Source: Comamonadaceae bacterium (GTDB taxonomy: Bacteria; Pseudomonadota; Gammaproteobacteria; Burkholderiales; Burkholderiaceae_C). From it: a DNA stretch of 64,000 bases. Shown piece after piece: positions 43,820 through 52,461 of this stretch. A program made the position numbers and the translations under genes. The DNA lies in assembly GCA_947455145.1 (NCBI GenBank), contig CANGME010000003.1:124001-188000 (forward strand), given 5' to 3'. Position 1 is the first letter of the stretch, and every line of letters starts with the position of its first letter. The notes under the pieces were generated by a model. That model searched no databases, was not told the DNA's origin, and saw nothing but the letters and a program-made list of their open reading frames with translations.

Positions 43820-44635
43820 CTATTTGCGCACCATTTCCGGGCCCAATCTGGCGTTGAATGCATTGAGTCCTGTTAGAAGTTCAGCATAAGCAGGCGCAAC
43901 AGCTATAGGAGCGCCTTTCACGCCCAACTCAATATGTCGCCCATGCACAGGATGGTCAACGCTAGGCAGACTGAAAACTTTGATGCCGGGGTGGTTTTGC
44001 TCCAGCGACTCCATCAGGGGCGTCAAAGTCGCCTCCATCGCACCAAACACCACCACAGACTGCTCCACCCACGCCTCGCGGTTGAAATGTTCGGCATAGT
44101 GTGTGTCTAGCACCCACGCCATCATCGGCCAGGCCATAACGGGAAAGCCCGGCACGAAGTGGACAGCGCCCCCATGCTCCCCCTGACAACTAAACCCCGC
44201 TATCTTGTTGTAGGGGTTGGGGATGATCGCCGCACCCACCGGGAACACGCCCATGTTGAGGCGATGGATGTTGTCAGGCCGATCAGGTTCATACACCGTG
44301 CCCTGCTCTTTGGCCGTGTCTTGCATGCGCTCGCGGATCAAGGCTTCGGCCTGCGGGTGCAAGGCCAGCTCGCGCCCCAGCGCCCGGCCCGCACATTGGC
44401 GGGTGTGGTCATCAGGCGTGGCACCAATGCCGCCGGTGGAAAACACCACATCGCCCGAGGCGAAAGCGCGTTTGAGCGTTTCTGTGATGCGCTCGGGGGA
44501 GTCCCCCACGTACTCGGCCCAGGCCAAGGACAAGCCGCGCTCATGCAGCAGCTCAATGAACTTGGGCAGGTGTTTGTCGGCCCGCTTGCCTGAGAGAATT
44601 TCATCGCCAACGATGATGAGACCGAAATCAGGCAT
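43820..44635 (-). CDS. CinA-like molybdopterin-binding-domain protein (stand-alone)
   Basis: A MoCF-biosynthesis fold of about 271 residues. It starts MPDFGLIIVGDEILSGKRADKH, then VVFSTGGIGATPDDHTRQCAGRALGRELALHP, the CinA/MoeA nucleotide-binding pattern. The C-terminal nicotinamide-nucleotide amidase domain of full CinA is absent, so this is the short form whose role (FAD pyrophosphatase or nucleotide repair in relatives) is not certain. I chose the ATG at 44635, which overlaps the EI24 stop by 8 bases; an upstream start at 44659 is possible. Confidence 0.85.
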   Translation of the reverse strand: MPDFGLIIVGDEILSGKRADKHLPKFIELLHERGLSLAWAEYVGDSPERITETLKRAFASGDVVFSTGGIGATPDDHTRQCAGRALGRELALHPQAEALIRERMQDTAKEQGTVYEPDRPDNIHRLNMGVFPVGAAIIPNPYNKIAGFSCQGEHGGAVHFVPGFPVMAWPMMAWVLDTHYAEHFNREAWVEQSVVVFGAMEATLTPLMESLEQNHPGIKVFSLPSVDHPVHGRHIELGVKGAPIAVAPAYAELLTGLNAFNARLGPEMVRK

Positions 44636-45467
44636 TGATGAGTCGCTTGTCATGGTCATGAGTGTCCCCCTTAACTTTGTTTCGTAAATCCGTTAATGCC
44701 TCCAGGCAAAAGTGGGCAAACCACAACGCTGAAAAAGCAAACACCAGTGTGTAAATCCATATTGCCAAAGGCACTATTAATGGCGCCATCACCACTACCA
44801 TCGCCCCCATTGCAAACACCAGCCCCGGCGCAGCACCGAGATAACCTGTAACCACACCAATCGTCAGCAGCCAGAACCGATAGCGACGTGTAAGGGCAAT
44901 TCGCTCCTCTTGACTCGCATGCTCGGTCAGCACGTCGTACACCATGACGCGGTAGGTGAGCCAACCCCAAATCAAAGGCGGAAAAATTAAAATTAAAGGA
45001 GGAATCAGCCACAAGGGAATAGAGATCACCAGTGCAATGACGGCCAATACAGACGAACCTAGCCCCAAGCCTACGCTGCGCCAGAAGCTGCCACCATTTC
45101 TGCGCTCCAGTTGTGGGAAACGCCTCTCCGCCACTAATAAAACCATTGCAGGCGTCATAAGCCAAGACACGCTGAGCAGCGCAAGCAAAATGACGATGGG
45201 CAAGCTTAATAACAGCATAAGCAACGGCCCGACAACGTTGCGCAGATCGTTAAAGCCCATTCTCTGAAGCCAGCGCGTTAAGCCCTCCAGCAATGACCAT
45301 TCATTTATCCATGCTTGCATGCCTTGAATGGCGCTATCCCAGAAAAAATAAACGCCCGCAGCATAAATTGCCACAGTGAGCAGCAGAGGCAACAAGGACA
45401 AGGCAATGACACGCGGGTGCACGCAATAAGCCAAAGCACGCCAAAAAGAGTTGAGTAAAAGATTCAT
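44628..45467 (-). CDS. EI24-domain membrane protein (CysZ-like)
   Basis: A 279-residue inner-membrane protein with about six segments. The opening LLNSFWRALAYCVHPRVIALSLLP is typical of the EI24 family, with later ISIPLWLIPPLILIFPPLIWGWLTYRVMVYDVLTEHAS. CysZ members carry sulfate; for this branch the substrate is unknown. It ends inside the start of the CinA-like gene, so the two are translationally coupled. Confidence 0.85.
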   Translation of the reverse strand: MNLLLNSFWRALAYCVHPRVIALSLLPLLLTVAIYAAGVYFFWDSAIQGMQAWINEWSLLEGLTRWLQRMGFNDLRNVVGPLLMLLLSLPIVILLALLSVSWLMTPAMVLLVAERRFPQLERRNGGSFWRSVGLGLGSSVLAVIALVISIPLWLIPPLILIFPPLIWGWLTYRVMVYDVLTEHASQEERIALTRRYRFWLLTIGVVTGYLGAAPGLVFAMGAMVVVMAPLIVPLAIWIYTLVFAFSALWFAHFCLEALTDLRNKVKGDTHDHDKRLINA

Positions 45468-45482
45468 GGCGTCAAGGATACG

Positions 45483-46454
45483 TCAGGCCCGCCCCAGCAA
45501 CCGCAAGACACCTTGCCACTGCTGCGACCAAAAGCCACGCCCGTAGTTACGCACATGACCTTTCGCATCCGGCTCCACTTGGTCGCGCACGCCTGTTGGG
45601 TCGAAGCGCAACTCAAAGTTGGCCGTACCAAACAGCATGTCCCACCAAGGCAGCAACACGCCAAAATTGCTTCCCCCTAGCGTGAACCGACCTTTTGACT
45701 CGTGCCCGATGCCAATGGCGTGGTGCAAGCGATGAAATCGAGGACTGATCCACAAACGTTCGGCTACCGCGCCAAACCACAAACGCACATTGGCGTGTTG
45801 AAAGCTCTCGCTGAGTTGGGTCACGGCCACGATGGCCACAAACTGACTGGGTGCAATGCCAATGAACTGGGCCGCAATCACCAAAATCACATCGCGAATC
45901 AGGTCGTCCAACAGATGGTTTCGGTTGTCGCTCCACATCGTCATTTGGCGTTGTGCGTGGTGTAGCGAATGCAGCCGCCACCACCACTCGAAATGATGCT
46001 GACCCCGGTGCACCCAGTAGTCCAGAAAATCAATGACCAAAAGGTAAATCAGCAAACTCACCAGCGCCTGGTCAGTCACCCCCGGCCAAAGGTCGTCCAG
46101 ATGAAAAGTACCCACGCCCGCCACGCGCAGCACGCCAAAAACATCATCCAGCAAGGGCGTCAGAGTGAAGAACAAGGCCAGACGAAACAGACCCAGCCGG
46201 TGGATCACGGTGTAGAGCATGTCGGTTCGCACCGTTTGGCGGTCGGTGATGGGCTCGACCGGACGCCAGCGCTGTAGGGGCCCAATCAGCAGCACCAGCA
46301 CCGCCAACTGAAGCAGCCCGACCAACAGCCAGCCCGTGGCGTCATAGGCGTTTTCTAGCCGATGACCCAGGCCGATGGCAAAGGCCAGCGGTTGGATCAG
46401 CGTTTCAAACAACCACTGCTGTACGAAGGCAAAGGGTTCAACAAACCAGTCCAT
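45483..46454 (-). CDS. Sterol desaturase / fatty acid hydroxylase family protein
   Basis: A diiron membrane oxygenase of about 323 residues. Histidine clusters are visible: HRGQHHFEWWWRLHSLHHAQ, then FHRLHHAIG near 235. Four or more membrane helices precede them. Members hydroxylate or desaturate lipids and carotenoid-like substrates. I chose the ATG at 46454; the upstream open frame would overlap the deacetylase gene. The real substrate is unknown. Confidence 0.88.
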   Translation of the reverse strand: MDWFVEPFAFVQQWLFETLIQPLAFAIGLGHRLENAYDATGWLLVGLLQLAVLVLLIGPLQRWRPVEPITDRQTVRTDMLYTVIHRLGLFRLALFFTLTPLLDDVFGVLRVAGVGTFHLDDLWPGVTDQALVSLLIYLLVIDFLDYWVHRGQHHFEWWWRLHSLHHAQRQMTMWSDNRNHLLDDLIRDVILVIAAQFIGIAPSQFVAIVAVTQLSESFQHANVRLWFGAVAERLWISPRFHRLHHAIGIGHESKGRFTLGGSNFGVLLPWWDMLFGTANFELRFDPTGVRDQVEPDAKGHVRNYGRGFWSQQWQGVLRLLGRA

Positions 46455-46468
46455 CTCAGCACCCCGGT

Positions 46469-47284
46469 TTATGGCGTTCGCGCAGCAATCCAGCCCTTGT
46501 AAGCCGGGTGCTCGCGCAGGGTTTGAAAGCAAAAGCCTTTGGCCTTGAGACCCACAATCAGCGGCTCCAGCACGGCGGGTGCCCACGGGTCTTTGCGCGA
46601 CCAGATGCCCAGGTGCGCCAACAAGATGTCTCCCGTGCGAATGTCCTTGAGGGCTTTGTCCAGCAGGAACTGGTTGCTGAATTTCTCGCTCGACAATTCG
46701 TCACCCAAAAAGCCAGCAGCCGCCCAACCCACGTGCTCAAACCCGCAGGCCTTCGCAGCCGCCAAGAGCTTGGGCGAGGTCTTGCCGCCAGGGGCGCGAA
46801 AGAGTGGCAGCGGTTTGCGCCCAGTGTGGTCTTGCAAACGCTCAGCCGCGTAGGCGATGTTGTCGCAGTATTTTTTGGCATTCCAGGTGAACTCACGCTC
46901 GGCCAGCGCGCCTGCAGTGGGCCGGATGCGGAACTGGGGCTCAACACCGCGCACATCACCTCGCCAGTAGGCATGGTCATAGGTGTGGGAGGCAAACTCG
47001 TGACCCTCGGCAGCACGTGCCTTCCACCATGGGGCCCAGTCCTTACTCAAACTGCCGTTGCCCACTTGGGTGCGCTCGTTGGCTGCAAAGAAGGTGACCT
47101 TGACTTGCTGGCGCTGGAGCACCTCGGCCACCAGCGGCGCAATGCCCATGTGGCCAGTGTCAAAGGTCAGGTAGATCGGATTTACACACTGGTTATCGAC
47201 TGCAGGCCAAGCAGCACTGACGCAAGAAGCCATAAAAACTATAGCAACTAAAGAACGCTTCAATTGTTTACTGACGTGCAGCAT
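46469..47284 (-). CDS. Exported polysaccharide deacetylase (NodB-fold) protein
   Basis: About 271 residues, with a signal peptide (LKRSLVAIVFMASCVSAAWP). NodB motif 1 reads YLTFDTGHMG, with Thr where the usual second aspartate stands. Motif 2 is HEFASHTYDHAYW with the two metal histidines. Motif 3 is RAPGGKTS, and LLAHLGIWS closes the fold. Family members remove N-acetyl groups from cell-wall or exported glycans. The ATG at 47284 overlaps the upstream gene's stop by 17 bases; a TTG at 47256 is an alternative. Confidence 0.85.
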   Translation of the reverse strand: MLHVSKQLKRSLVAIVFMASCVSAAWPAVDNQCVNPIYLTFDTGHMGIAPLVAEVLQRQQVKVTFFAANERTQVGNGSLSKDWAPWWKARAAEGHEFASHTYDHAYWRGDVRGVEPQFRIRPTAGALAEREFTWNAKKYCDNIAYAAERLQDHTGRKPLPLFRAPGGKTSPKLLAAAKACGFEHVGWAAAGFLGDELSSEKFSNQFLLDKALKDIRTGDILLAHLGIWSRKDPWAPAVLEPLIVGLKAKGFCFQTLREHPAYKGWIAARTP

Positions 47285-48260
47285 GGTCCAGCGTCCACAC
47301 ACCGTGCGGCGATTTCCCGACCTTGATCTGCCGCACCACTTTGCGGGTGGTGGTGTCGATCACGGTGAGCTTTTGCGCCCAACGTGAAGCAACAAGCAGG
47401 GTTTTACCGTCGGCGGAAAGGTCAATGCAGTCTGGCCCGCTGGGTGCGGTGAATTCATCCACCACTGTCATATTCTGGTAGTCAATTTTGTTGATGGTGT
47501 TGGCCACGCGGTTGCTCACATACACATGACGTTTATCACCCGCTGCGCGAAAAGCGTGTGCCCCCTTGCCTGTCTTGATGAACTGGGTCAATTTGGGCGC
47601 AGCACCCGTGACGTCATAGACTTCAACGCCCTGCCCACCGGTCAGGCCAATCAGCAAAAAGCGGTCGTCGGGCGTTCCAAACACATCTGCCGGCATGGGC
47701 CCGGTCTTGCTGCGCCATTTCAGAGTCTGTGTTGCCAAGTCGATAGCCACCAGCTCGTCACTGTCTTGCATGGTGGCATAAATCGTGGTGCTACGACTGT
47801 CAATCCACAAGTGGCTGGGGGTTTTCCCCGTGGCGATGCGTTTGACCAAGGTGGGGGTGTTGTTCTCCCATCGGTAAATATCCACATGGTTGAGGCGGTT
47901 GGCCACGGTGACAAACCACTTCATGTCGGGGGAGAACCGCAACTGATAGGGATCCAAAATGCCACGCACCGTACGCTGCACCTCGGCAGTGCGGGGGTCG
48001 ATGAAAGTCAGCGAATCGCTCAATGCATTGGCGATGATGAGCGATTTTTCATCCGGGGTGAGGTAGAGGTGGTGCGGCTCTTTACCCGTGGGGATGCGCT
48101 TTATTTCTTTCCAGCTCACTGAGTCAATCACGCTGACATTGGCATCCAATGAGTTGAGAACAAAAATTGGCCGAGCCTGCGCCACGGCCTCAGGCGTGGC
48201 GACGAATGTGCCGATCAAGAAGGCCAAAACCGCAAACGGCGTACGAAACAGAAAATTCAC
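47268..48260 (-). CDS. YVTN/YncE-type beta-propeller protein
   Basis: An exported protein of 330 residues: signal peptide MNFLFRTPFAVLAFLIGTFV, then repeated blades (ANVSVIDSVSWKEIKRIPTGKEPHHL, DSLTFIDPRTAEVQRTVRGI, LTVIDTTTRKVVRQIKVGKSPHG) of the YVTN/cytochrome-d1-like propeller. No heme motif is seen, so it is likely a binding or scaffold protein. It overlaps the deacetylase start, suggesting joint expression. Confidence 0.85.
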   Translation of the reverse strand: MNFLFRTPFAVLAFLIGTFVATPEAVAQARPIFVLNSLDANVSVIDSVSWKEIKRIPTGKEPHHLYLTPDEKSLIIANALSDSLTFIDPRTAEVQRTVRGILDPYQLRFSPDMKWFVTVANRLNHVDIYRWENNTPTLVKRIATGKTPSHLWIDSRSTTIYATMQDSDELVAIDLATQTLKWRSKTGPMPADVFGTPDDRFLLIGLTGGQGVEVYDVTGAAPKLTQFIKTGKGAHAFRAAGDKRHVYVSNRVANTINKIDYQNMTVVDEFTAPSGPDCIDLSADGKTLLVASRWAQKLTVIDTTTRKVVRQIKVGKSPHGVWTLDHAARQ

Positions 48261-48309
48261 GTCAAATCACCCAATAAGACAACCCTTGAGTGTAGCGGTG
48301 CGCGTGTTC

Positions 48310-49053
48310 TCAAGTACCAATGCGGGCCAAATCCGCTGAACTGAGCCAGCGCCACTGTCCCGGTGCAAGCTCCTCAGGCAGCGTCAGACCGCCAATTTTC
48401 GAGCGATGCAGTCCCTCGACCCGGTTGCTCACCGCCGCCACCATGCGCTTGACCTGGTGATACTTCCCCTCGGTCAACGTCAGGCGCAGGTGATATTCAC
48501 TCACTGCCTCACACGCGGCAGCACGCACGGGCGCAGGATCATCGTCCAGCACCACGCCTGAGAGCAGCTTTTGCACCTGCTTGTCGTCCAGCGGGTGCTT
48601 GACCGTCACCTCGTACACCTTGGGCACGTGGTGGCGCGGTGAACTCATGCGATGGATGAACTTGCCGTCATCGGTGAGCAGCAGCAGGCCCGTAGTGTCC
48701 TGGTCCAAGCGACCCACCGCCTGCACGCCCTGAACCGCTGCCTTTTGGGGCCGCAAGCGCAGCGGCGAGGGCAGCAAGGTGTAGATGCTGGGGTAGGTGG
48801 AGGGTTTTTGCGAACACTCAGTGCCCGCAGGCTTGTTGAGCATCAGGTAGGCCTTCTCGTGGTAGGGCCAGTCCACGCCTTGAACCCGAAAACGCAATCC
48901 TTCGGCGGCAAAGTCAGCCACTGCTTGCGTGCACCCCACAGGGGGCTCGTTCGAGCCCCCTGGGTAAACCTGAACATGGCCCTGCTGGATCAGGCCCGCG
49001 CACACACGTCGTGTGCCAAAGCCCTGGGAATAAAGAATCTCTTGAAGTTGCAT
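48310..49053 (-). CDS. rsuA: 16S rRNA pseudouridine synthase, RsuA family
   Basis: Isomerises uridine in rRNA (U516 of 16S for RsuA). The N-terminal S4 RNA-binding domain (QEILYSQGFGTRRVCAGLIQ) is followed by the synthase domain with catalytic aspartate in GRLDQDTTGLLLLTDDG and the KVYEVTVKHPLDD and GKYHQVKRMVAAVSNRV motifs. 247 residues. RsuA and RluB/E/F are close, so the exact target uridine is inferred. Confidence 0.88.
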   Translation of the reverse strand: MQLQEILYSQGFGTRRVCAGLIQQGHVQVYPGGSNEPPVGCTQAVADFAAEGLRFRVQGVDWPYHEKAYLMLNKPAGTECSQKPSTYPSIYTLLPSPLRLRPQKAAVQGVQAVGRLDQDTTGLLLLTDDGKFIHRMSSPRHHVPKVYEVTVKHPLDDKQVQKLLSGVVLDDDPAPVRAAACEAVSEYHLRLTLTEGKYHQVKRMVAAVSNRVEGLHRSKIGGLTLPEELAPGQWRWLSSADLARIGT

Positions 49054-49119
49054 GGGCCTGAGTATCGCAAACTCAGATCCGTCAAATGAATACTTGGTTC
49101 TGCACGCAGCGTCTCAATC

Positions 49120-49560
49120 CTAGTCACGGCCATGACCGTGACCATGCCCGCGGCCTTTGCCGCGCCCGTTATCACGGTCGTGATCGCCACCATGTCCATC
49201 ACGCCCACGTCCCTCGTTACCCCGACGCTCTTCATAACGCTCACGCACCCAGCTGTCCTGCACAAAATAAACCGGCTGTCCACAAGCGCTATAGCGGGAG
49301 CAGTGCTTGGCCCAGTTCTTTTGATGACCGGGTGGGACGTATAAATAGATGGGTCGTTGGTGCATCGCAATGGGGGATGGCGCAATCACCATCGGCTGCG
49401 GATACACAAGCCGGGGCTGGGGGAAATTACCAATATCAACGCGTCCGTACACGCCGGGTTGCTGGATGCCGATGGACACGCCCACATTGGTTTGGGCCAT
49501 CGCAGGCACAAAGGCACAAGCCGCAAAACCCGCCAAGGCGAGCGCAAGTAATTTCTTCAT
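49120..49560 (-). CDS. Exported protein with Gly/His/Arg-rich tail, function unknown
   Basis: A 146-residue protein with signal peptide MKKLLALALAGFAACAFVPA, cut after MAQ. A middle region (GRVDIGNFPQPRLVYPQPMV, VPPGHQKNWAKHCSRYSACGQPVYFVQDSW) with two cysteines is followed by a low-complexity tail ending KGRGHGHGHGRD. The ATG at 49560 starts the signal peptide. A canonical FNR box lies about 130 bases upstream. The His-rich tail could bind metal, but that is a guess. Confidence 0.78.
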   Translation of the reverse strand: MKKLLALALAGFAACAFVPAMAQTNVGVSIGIQQPGVYGRVDIGNFPQPRLVYPQPMVIAPSPIAMHQRPIYLYVPPGHQKNWAKHCSRYSACGQPVYFVQDSWVRERYEERRGNEGRGRDGHGGDHDRDNGRGKGRGHGHGHGRD

Positions 49561-49690
49561 CTGATTTCTCCAGTTGTTTGTGTATATGTAACGCGCGACC
49601 TCACAGGCTGGCCGACAAGGAAAACTCACCATTCCAATGCATTACAGCTACTTACAACTTACATAGTGGGACGGCAGGCGAAGTCGTGCT

Positions 49691-49704
49691 TTGATGTGCA
49701 TCAA
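49691..49704 (-). promoter_or_regulatory. Candidate FNR/Anr box
   Basis: TTGATGTGCATCAA is a perfect TTGAT-N4-ATCAA palindrome. On the minus strand a -10-like TATGTA (49660-49665) follows with centre-to-centre distance of 35 bases, close to a class II FNR promoter, reading toward the exported Gly/His-rich protein gene. It overlaps the end of uvrD by four bases. Confidence 0.55.
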
Positions 49705-52193
49705 ATAGGGGTCAATTTAGCCACCGATAGAGCCAACCACTTCACACCGTGACGCGGAAAGTTAACTTGGGCGCGGGCGTCATTGCCCGTGCCTTCAATG
49801 GCCTGTACCTTGCCTTCGCCAAATTTGGAGTGAAACACTGCCATGCCAGCCTTGATGCCGTGACCAGCTTCGGCCTTTTGTACGGGCACAGGGGGACTTT
49901 TGAAGACCTCAGAATTTGAACCTAAACTGCTTCTACCCCACGCAGGATTGGCATAAGCAGCTCCTTTATTACTAGCGCCACTTGAATTAAAACCCGCCCC
50001 AAACCCACTGCCAAAGCCTGGATTTTTAGGGGTAATCCACTTGAGCGCCGTCTCAGGCAACTCGTCAAAGAAGCGACTCTTGAGGTTGTAGCGGGTCTGG
50101 CCGTGCAGCATGCGGGTTTGCGAGTGGCTCAGATACAGGCGCTGGCGGGCACGGGTGATGGCGACGTACATCAGGCGGCGTTCTTCTTCAAGGCCCTCAT
50201 AGTCACTCATGGCGTTTTCGTGCGGGAACAGACCCTCCTCCATGCCACCGATGAAGACCGCGTCAAACTCCAGCCCCTTGCTGGCGTGCACCGTCATGAG
50301 CTGGATGGCGTCTTGCCCGGCCTGGGCCTGGTTGTCGCCCGACTCCAACGCGGCGTGGGTGAGGAAGGCGGCGAGCGGGCTCAGGGTTTCGCCGGTCTCG
50401 GCGTCGGGGGCTAGGCCCTCCGTTCGGGCTGAGCTTGGCCTGTCCTGAGTTGGTCGAAGGGTCGAAGCCGGTCCTTCGACTGGCTCAGGACGAACGGGCA
50501 GGCCCTGGCTCACAGGCGACTGCGTCAGCGGCTCGCCCCATTCGTCCACCGGCAGCGCAACGGCATCGCGGCCAAAGCCTTCTTGCGTGACAAAGCTCTC
50601 AGCGGCGTTGACCAGCTCCTCCAAATTTTCAATGCGATCCGCACCTTCTTTCTCGGCGCGGTAGTGGGTGAGCAGCCCGCTGTGGTCGAGCACCAAGTCG
50701 ATGATCTCACGCAAGTTCAAACCCGTGGTCTGCTCGCGCAGCACGTCGATCTTGGCCACAAAGGCGCTCAAGTTGGCCCCGGCCTTGCCGGGAATGGCGC
50801 TGACGGCTGCGTGCAATGAACAGCCCTTGCCGCCCTCAAATGCGCGCGCCGCATCTTGCAGTTGCTCAATGGTGCGCGCGCCAATGCCACGCGGCGGGAA
50901 GTTCACCACGCGCATAAAGCTGGTGTCGTCTACCGGGTTCTCAAGCAAGCGCAGGTAGGCCAATGCGTGCTTGATCTCGGCACGCTCAAAGAAGCGCAGG
51001 CCGCCATACACGCGGTAGGGCACGCCCGCATTAAAGAGCGCGGTTTCAATTACCCGGCTTTGCGCGTTGGAGCGGTAAAGCACGGCAATTTCTTTACGGT
51101 TCAGCCCCTCGCGCACGAGTTGCTTCATCTCGTCCACCATCCACTGCGCTTCGGCAAAGTCACTGGTGGACTCGATCACGCGCACCGGCTCGCCGGGGCC
51201 TTGGCTGGTGCGCAGGTTCTTGCCCAAGCGCTTGGTGTTGTGGCTGATGAGTTCGTTGGCCGAATCCAGAATGTTGCTGCCACTGCGGTAATTTTCTTCC
51301 AGCTTGATCTGGTGCTGCACGTTGAACTCGCGCACGAAGTCGGCCATATTGCCCACGCGCGCACCGCGAAAGGCGTAGATGCTTTGGTCATCGTCCCCCA
51401 CAGCCAACACGGCGGCGCCACCGCCTTCAGCAGGCAGACCGGCAATCATCTTGATCCACGCGTATTGCAGCTTGTTGGTGTCTTGAAACTCGTCAATCAA
51501 GATGTGCCGAAAGCGGCGGCGGTAGTGCTCGCGGATCGGGTCGTTGTCGCGCAGCAGCTCAAAGGAGCGCAGCATCAGCTCGCCAAAATCCACCACGCCT
51601 TCGCGCTGGCACTGCTCTTCGTACAGTTGGTAGATCTCGATCTTTTTGCGGGTCTCGGGATCGCGTGCGTCCAGCATGTTGGGGCGCTGGCCTTCTTCTT
51701 TGCAAGCGCCAATAAAACGTGCCAGTTTTTTGGGGGCAAAGCGCTCATCGTCAGTGTCCACGTTGAACTGTTTGCACAAGCGTTTGATAGCACTGAGCTG
51801 GTCTTGCGTGTCCAAAATTTGAAATGCTTCAGGTAAATTGGCCAACTTGAAGTGCGAACGTAAAAACCGGTTGCACAGGCCGTGAAAGGTGCCAATCCAC
51901 ATACCGCGCACATTCACCGGCAGCATGGCCTGCAAGCGCGTCATCATTTCTTTGGCGGCCTTGTTGGTGAAGGTCACGGCCAGCACGCCACCGGGTGTGA
52001 CTTGGCCAGTTTGCAAGAGCCAGGCAATGCGCGTGGTGAGCACCCGCGTCTTGCCCGAACCCGCCCCAGCCAGGATCAGCGCAGGCTCGGGCGGCAGGGT
52101 GACGGCTGCGAGTTGCTCCGGGTTGAGGTGTTGCAGCAGGGGGGAGTGGTGGGCGTCAAACGAGGCACCCGAATGCGTATGGGCAGAGAACAT
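49701..52193 (-). CDS. uvrD: UvrD/PcrA-type DNA helicase
   Basis: A superfamily 1A 3'-5' helicase of 830 residues for mismatch and excision repair. Motif I is GAGSGKT at 43-49. Others visible: TFTNKAAKEM, IDEFQDTNKLQY (motif II), VGDDDQSIYAFRGA (III), LEENYRSGSNIL (IV), MTVHASKGLEFDAVFI (V) and VAITRARQRLYLSHS (VI). Residues about 566-591 (PVRPEPVEGPASTLRPTQD) come from a palindromic repeat inserted in frame. The ATG at 52193 is preferred over longer frames. Confidence 0.95.
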   Translation of the reverse strand: MFSAHTHSGASFDAHHSPLLQHLNPEQLAAVTLPPEPALILAGAGSGKTRVLTTRIAWLLQTGQVTPGGVLAVTFTNKAAKEMMTRLQAMLPVNVRGMWIGTFHGLCNRFLRSHFKLANLPEAFQILDTQDQLSAIKRLCKQFNVDTDDERFAPKKLARFIGACKEEGQRPNMLDARDPETRKKIEIYQLYEEQCQREGVVDFGELMLRSFELLRDNDPIREHYRRRFRHILIDEFQDTNKLQYAWIKMIAGLPAEGGGAAVLAVGDDDQSIYAFRGARVGNMADFVREFNVQHQIKLEENYRSGSNILDSANELISHNTKRLGKNLRTSQGPGEPVRVIESTSDFAEAQWMVDEMKQLVREGLNRKEIAVLYRSNAQSRVIETALFNAGVPYRVYGGLRFFERAEIKHALAYLRLLENPVDDTSFMRVVNFPPRGIGARTIEQLQDAARAFEGGKGCSLHAAVSAIPGKAGANLSAFVAKIDVLREQTTGLNLREIIDLVLDHSGLLTHYRAEKEGADRIENLEELVNAAESFVTQEGFGRDAVALPVDEWGEPLTQSPVSQGLPVRPEPVEGPASTLRPTQDRPSSARTEGLAPDAETGETLSPLAAFLTHAALESGDNQAQAGQDAIQLMTVHASKGLEFDAVFIGGMEEGLFPHENAMSDYEGLEEERRLMYVAITRARQRLYLSHSQTRMLHGQTRYNLKSRFFDELPETALKWITPKNPGFGSGFGAGFNSSGASNKGAAYANPAWGRSSLGSNSEVFKSPPVPVQKAEAGHGIKAGMAVFHSKFGEGKVQAIEGTGNDARAQVNFPRHGVKWLALSVAKLTPI
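50420..50497. repeat. Palindromic interspersed repeat inside uvrD (copy 3)
   Basis: The ends CCGTTCGGGCTGAG and its counterpart CTCAGGACGAACGGG match copies 1 and 2; the core TCCTGAGTTGGTCGAAGG (50443-50460) pairs imperfectly with 50473-50490. It keeps the frame open and is read as PVRPEPVEG..., the same frame as in nrtB. Confidence 0.82.
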
Positions 52194-52296
52194 GCCTGCA
52201 TTGTAGAAACCTCGGCTTGTGTGCTTGGTTTGTTGCGACAGACCTACAAAACGCTCCAAGGTAGGTCATGAATTAACCACGAGGTCAAATGAGACT

Positions 52297-52330
52297 CCCC
52301 CTTTCCACCCCGGCGGGGGTGGAAAGGGGG
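52297..52330. repeat. GC-rich 15-bp hairpin upstream of uvrD
   Basis: A perfect inverted repeat, 52297-52311 with 52316-52330 and a 4-base loop. It lies in the 268-base space between uvrD and the hydrolase gene, both on the minus strand, and is followed on the plus strand by G runs. It could stop transcripts from the hydrolase gene. Confidence 0.6.
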
Positions 52331-52404
52331 CTGGGGGGATAGGGGGGGGAAGGCGAGCACTTGCGCAAGCGAACCAAATAAAACAAAACTTGCCAAGTCA
52401 CTGG

Positions 52405-52446
52405 ATTCCCGCCTTCGCGGGAATGACGAGAGGGGCGGGAATGACG
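52405..52446. repeat. ATTCCCGC/GCGGGAAT palindrome with partial second copy
   Basis: ATTCCCGC (52405-52412) and GCGGGAAT (52417-52424) form an 8-bp stem with a CTTC loop, followed by GACG. The half-unit GCGGGAATGACGG appears again at 52435-52446. This is the same family as the degenerate copy at 34468-34495. Confidence 0.65.
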
Positions 52447-52461
52447 GAATGTGCTCGCAGG

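Noticed and set aside
6482-50497. The three related palindromes as a CRISPR-like array
   Set aside because: The copies are tens of kilobases apart, two lie in coding sequence, there are no regular spacers and no cas genes.
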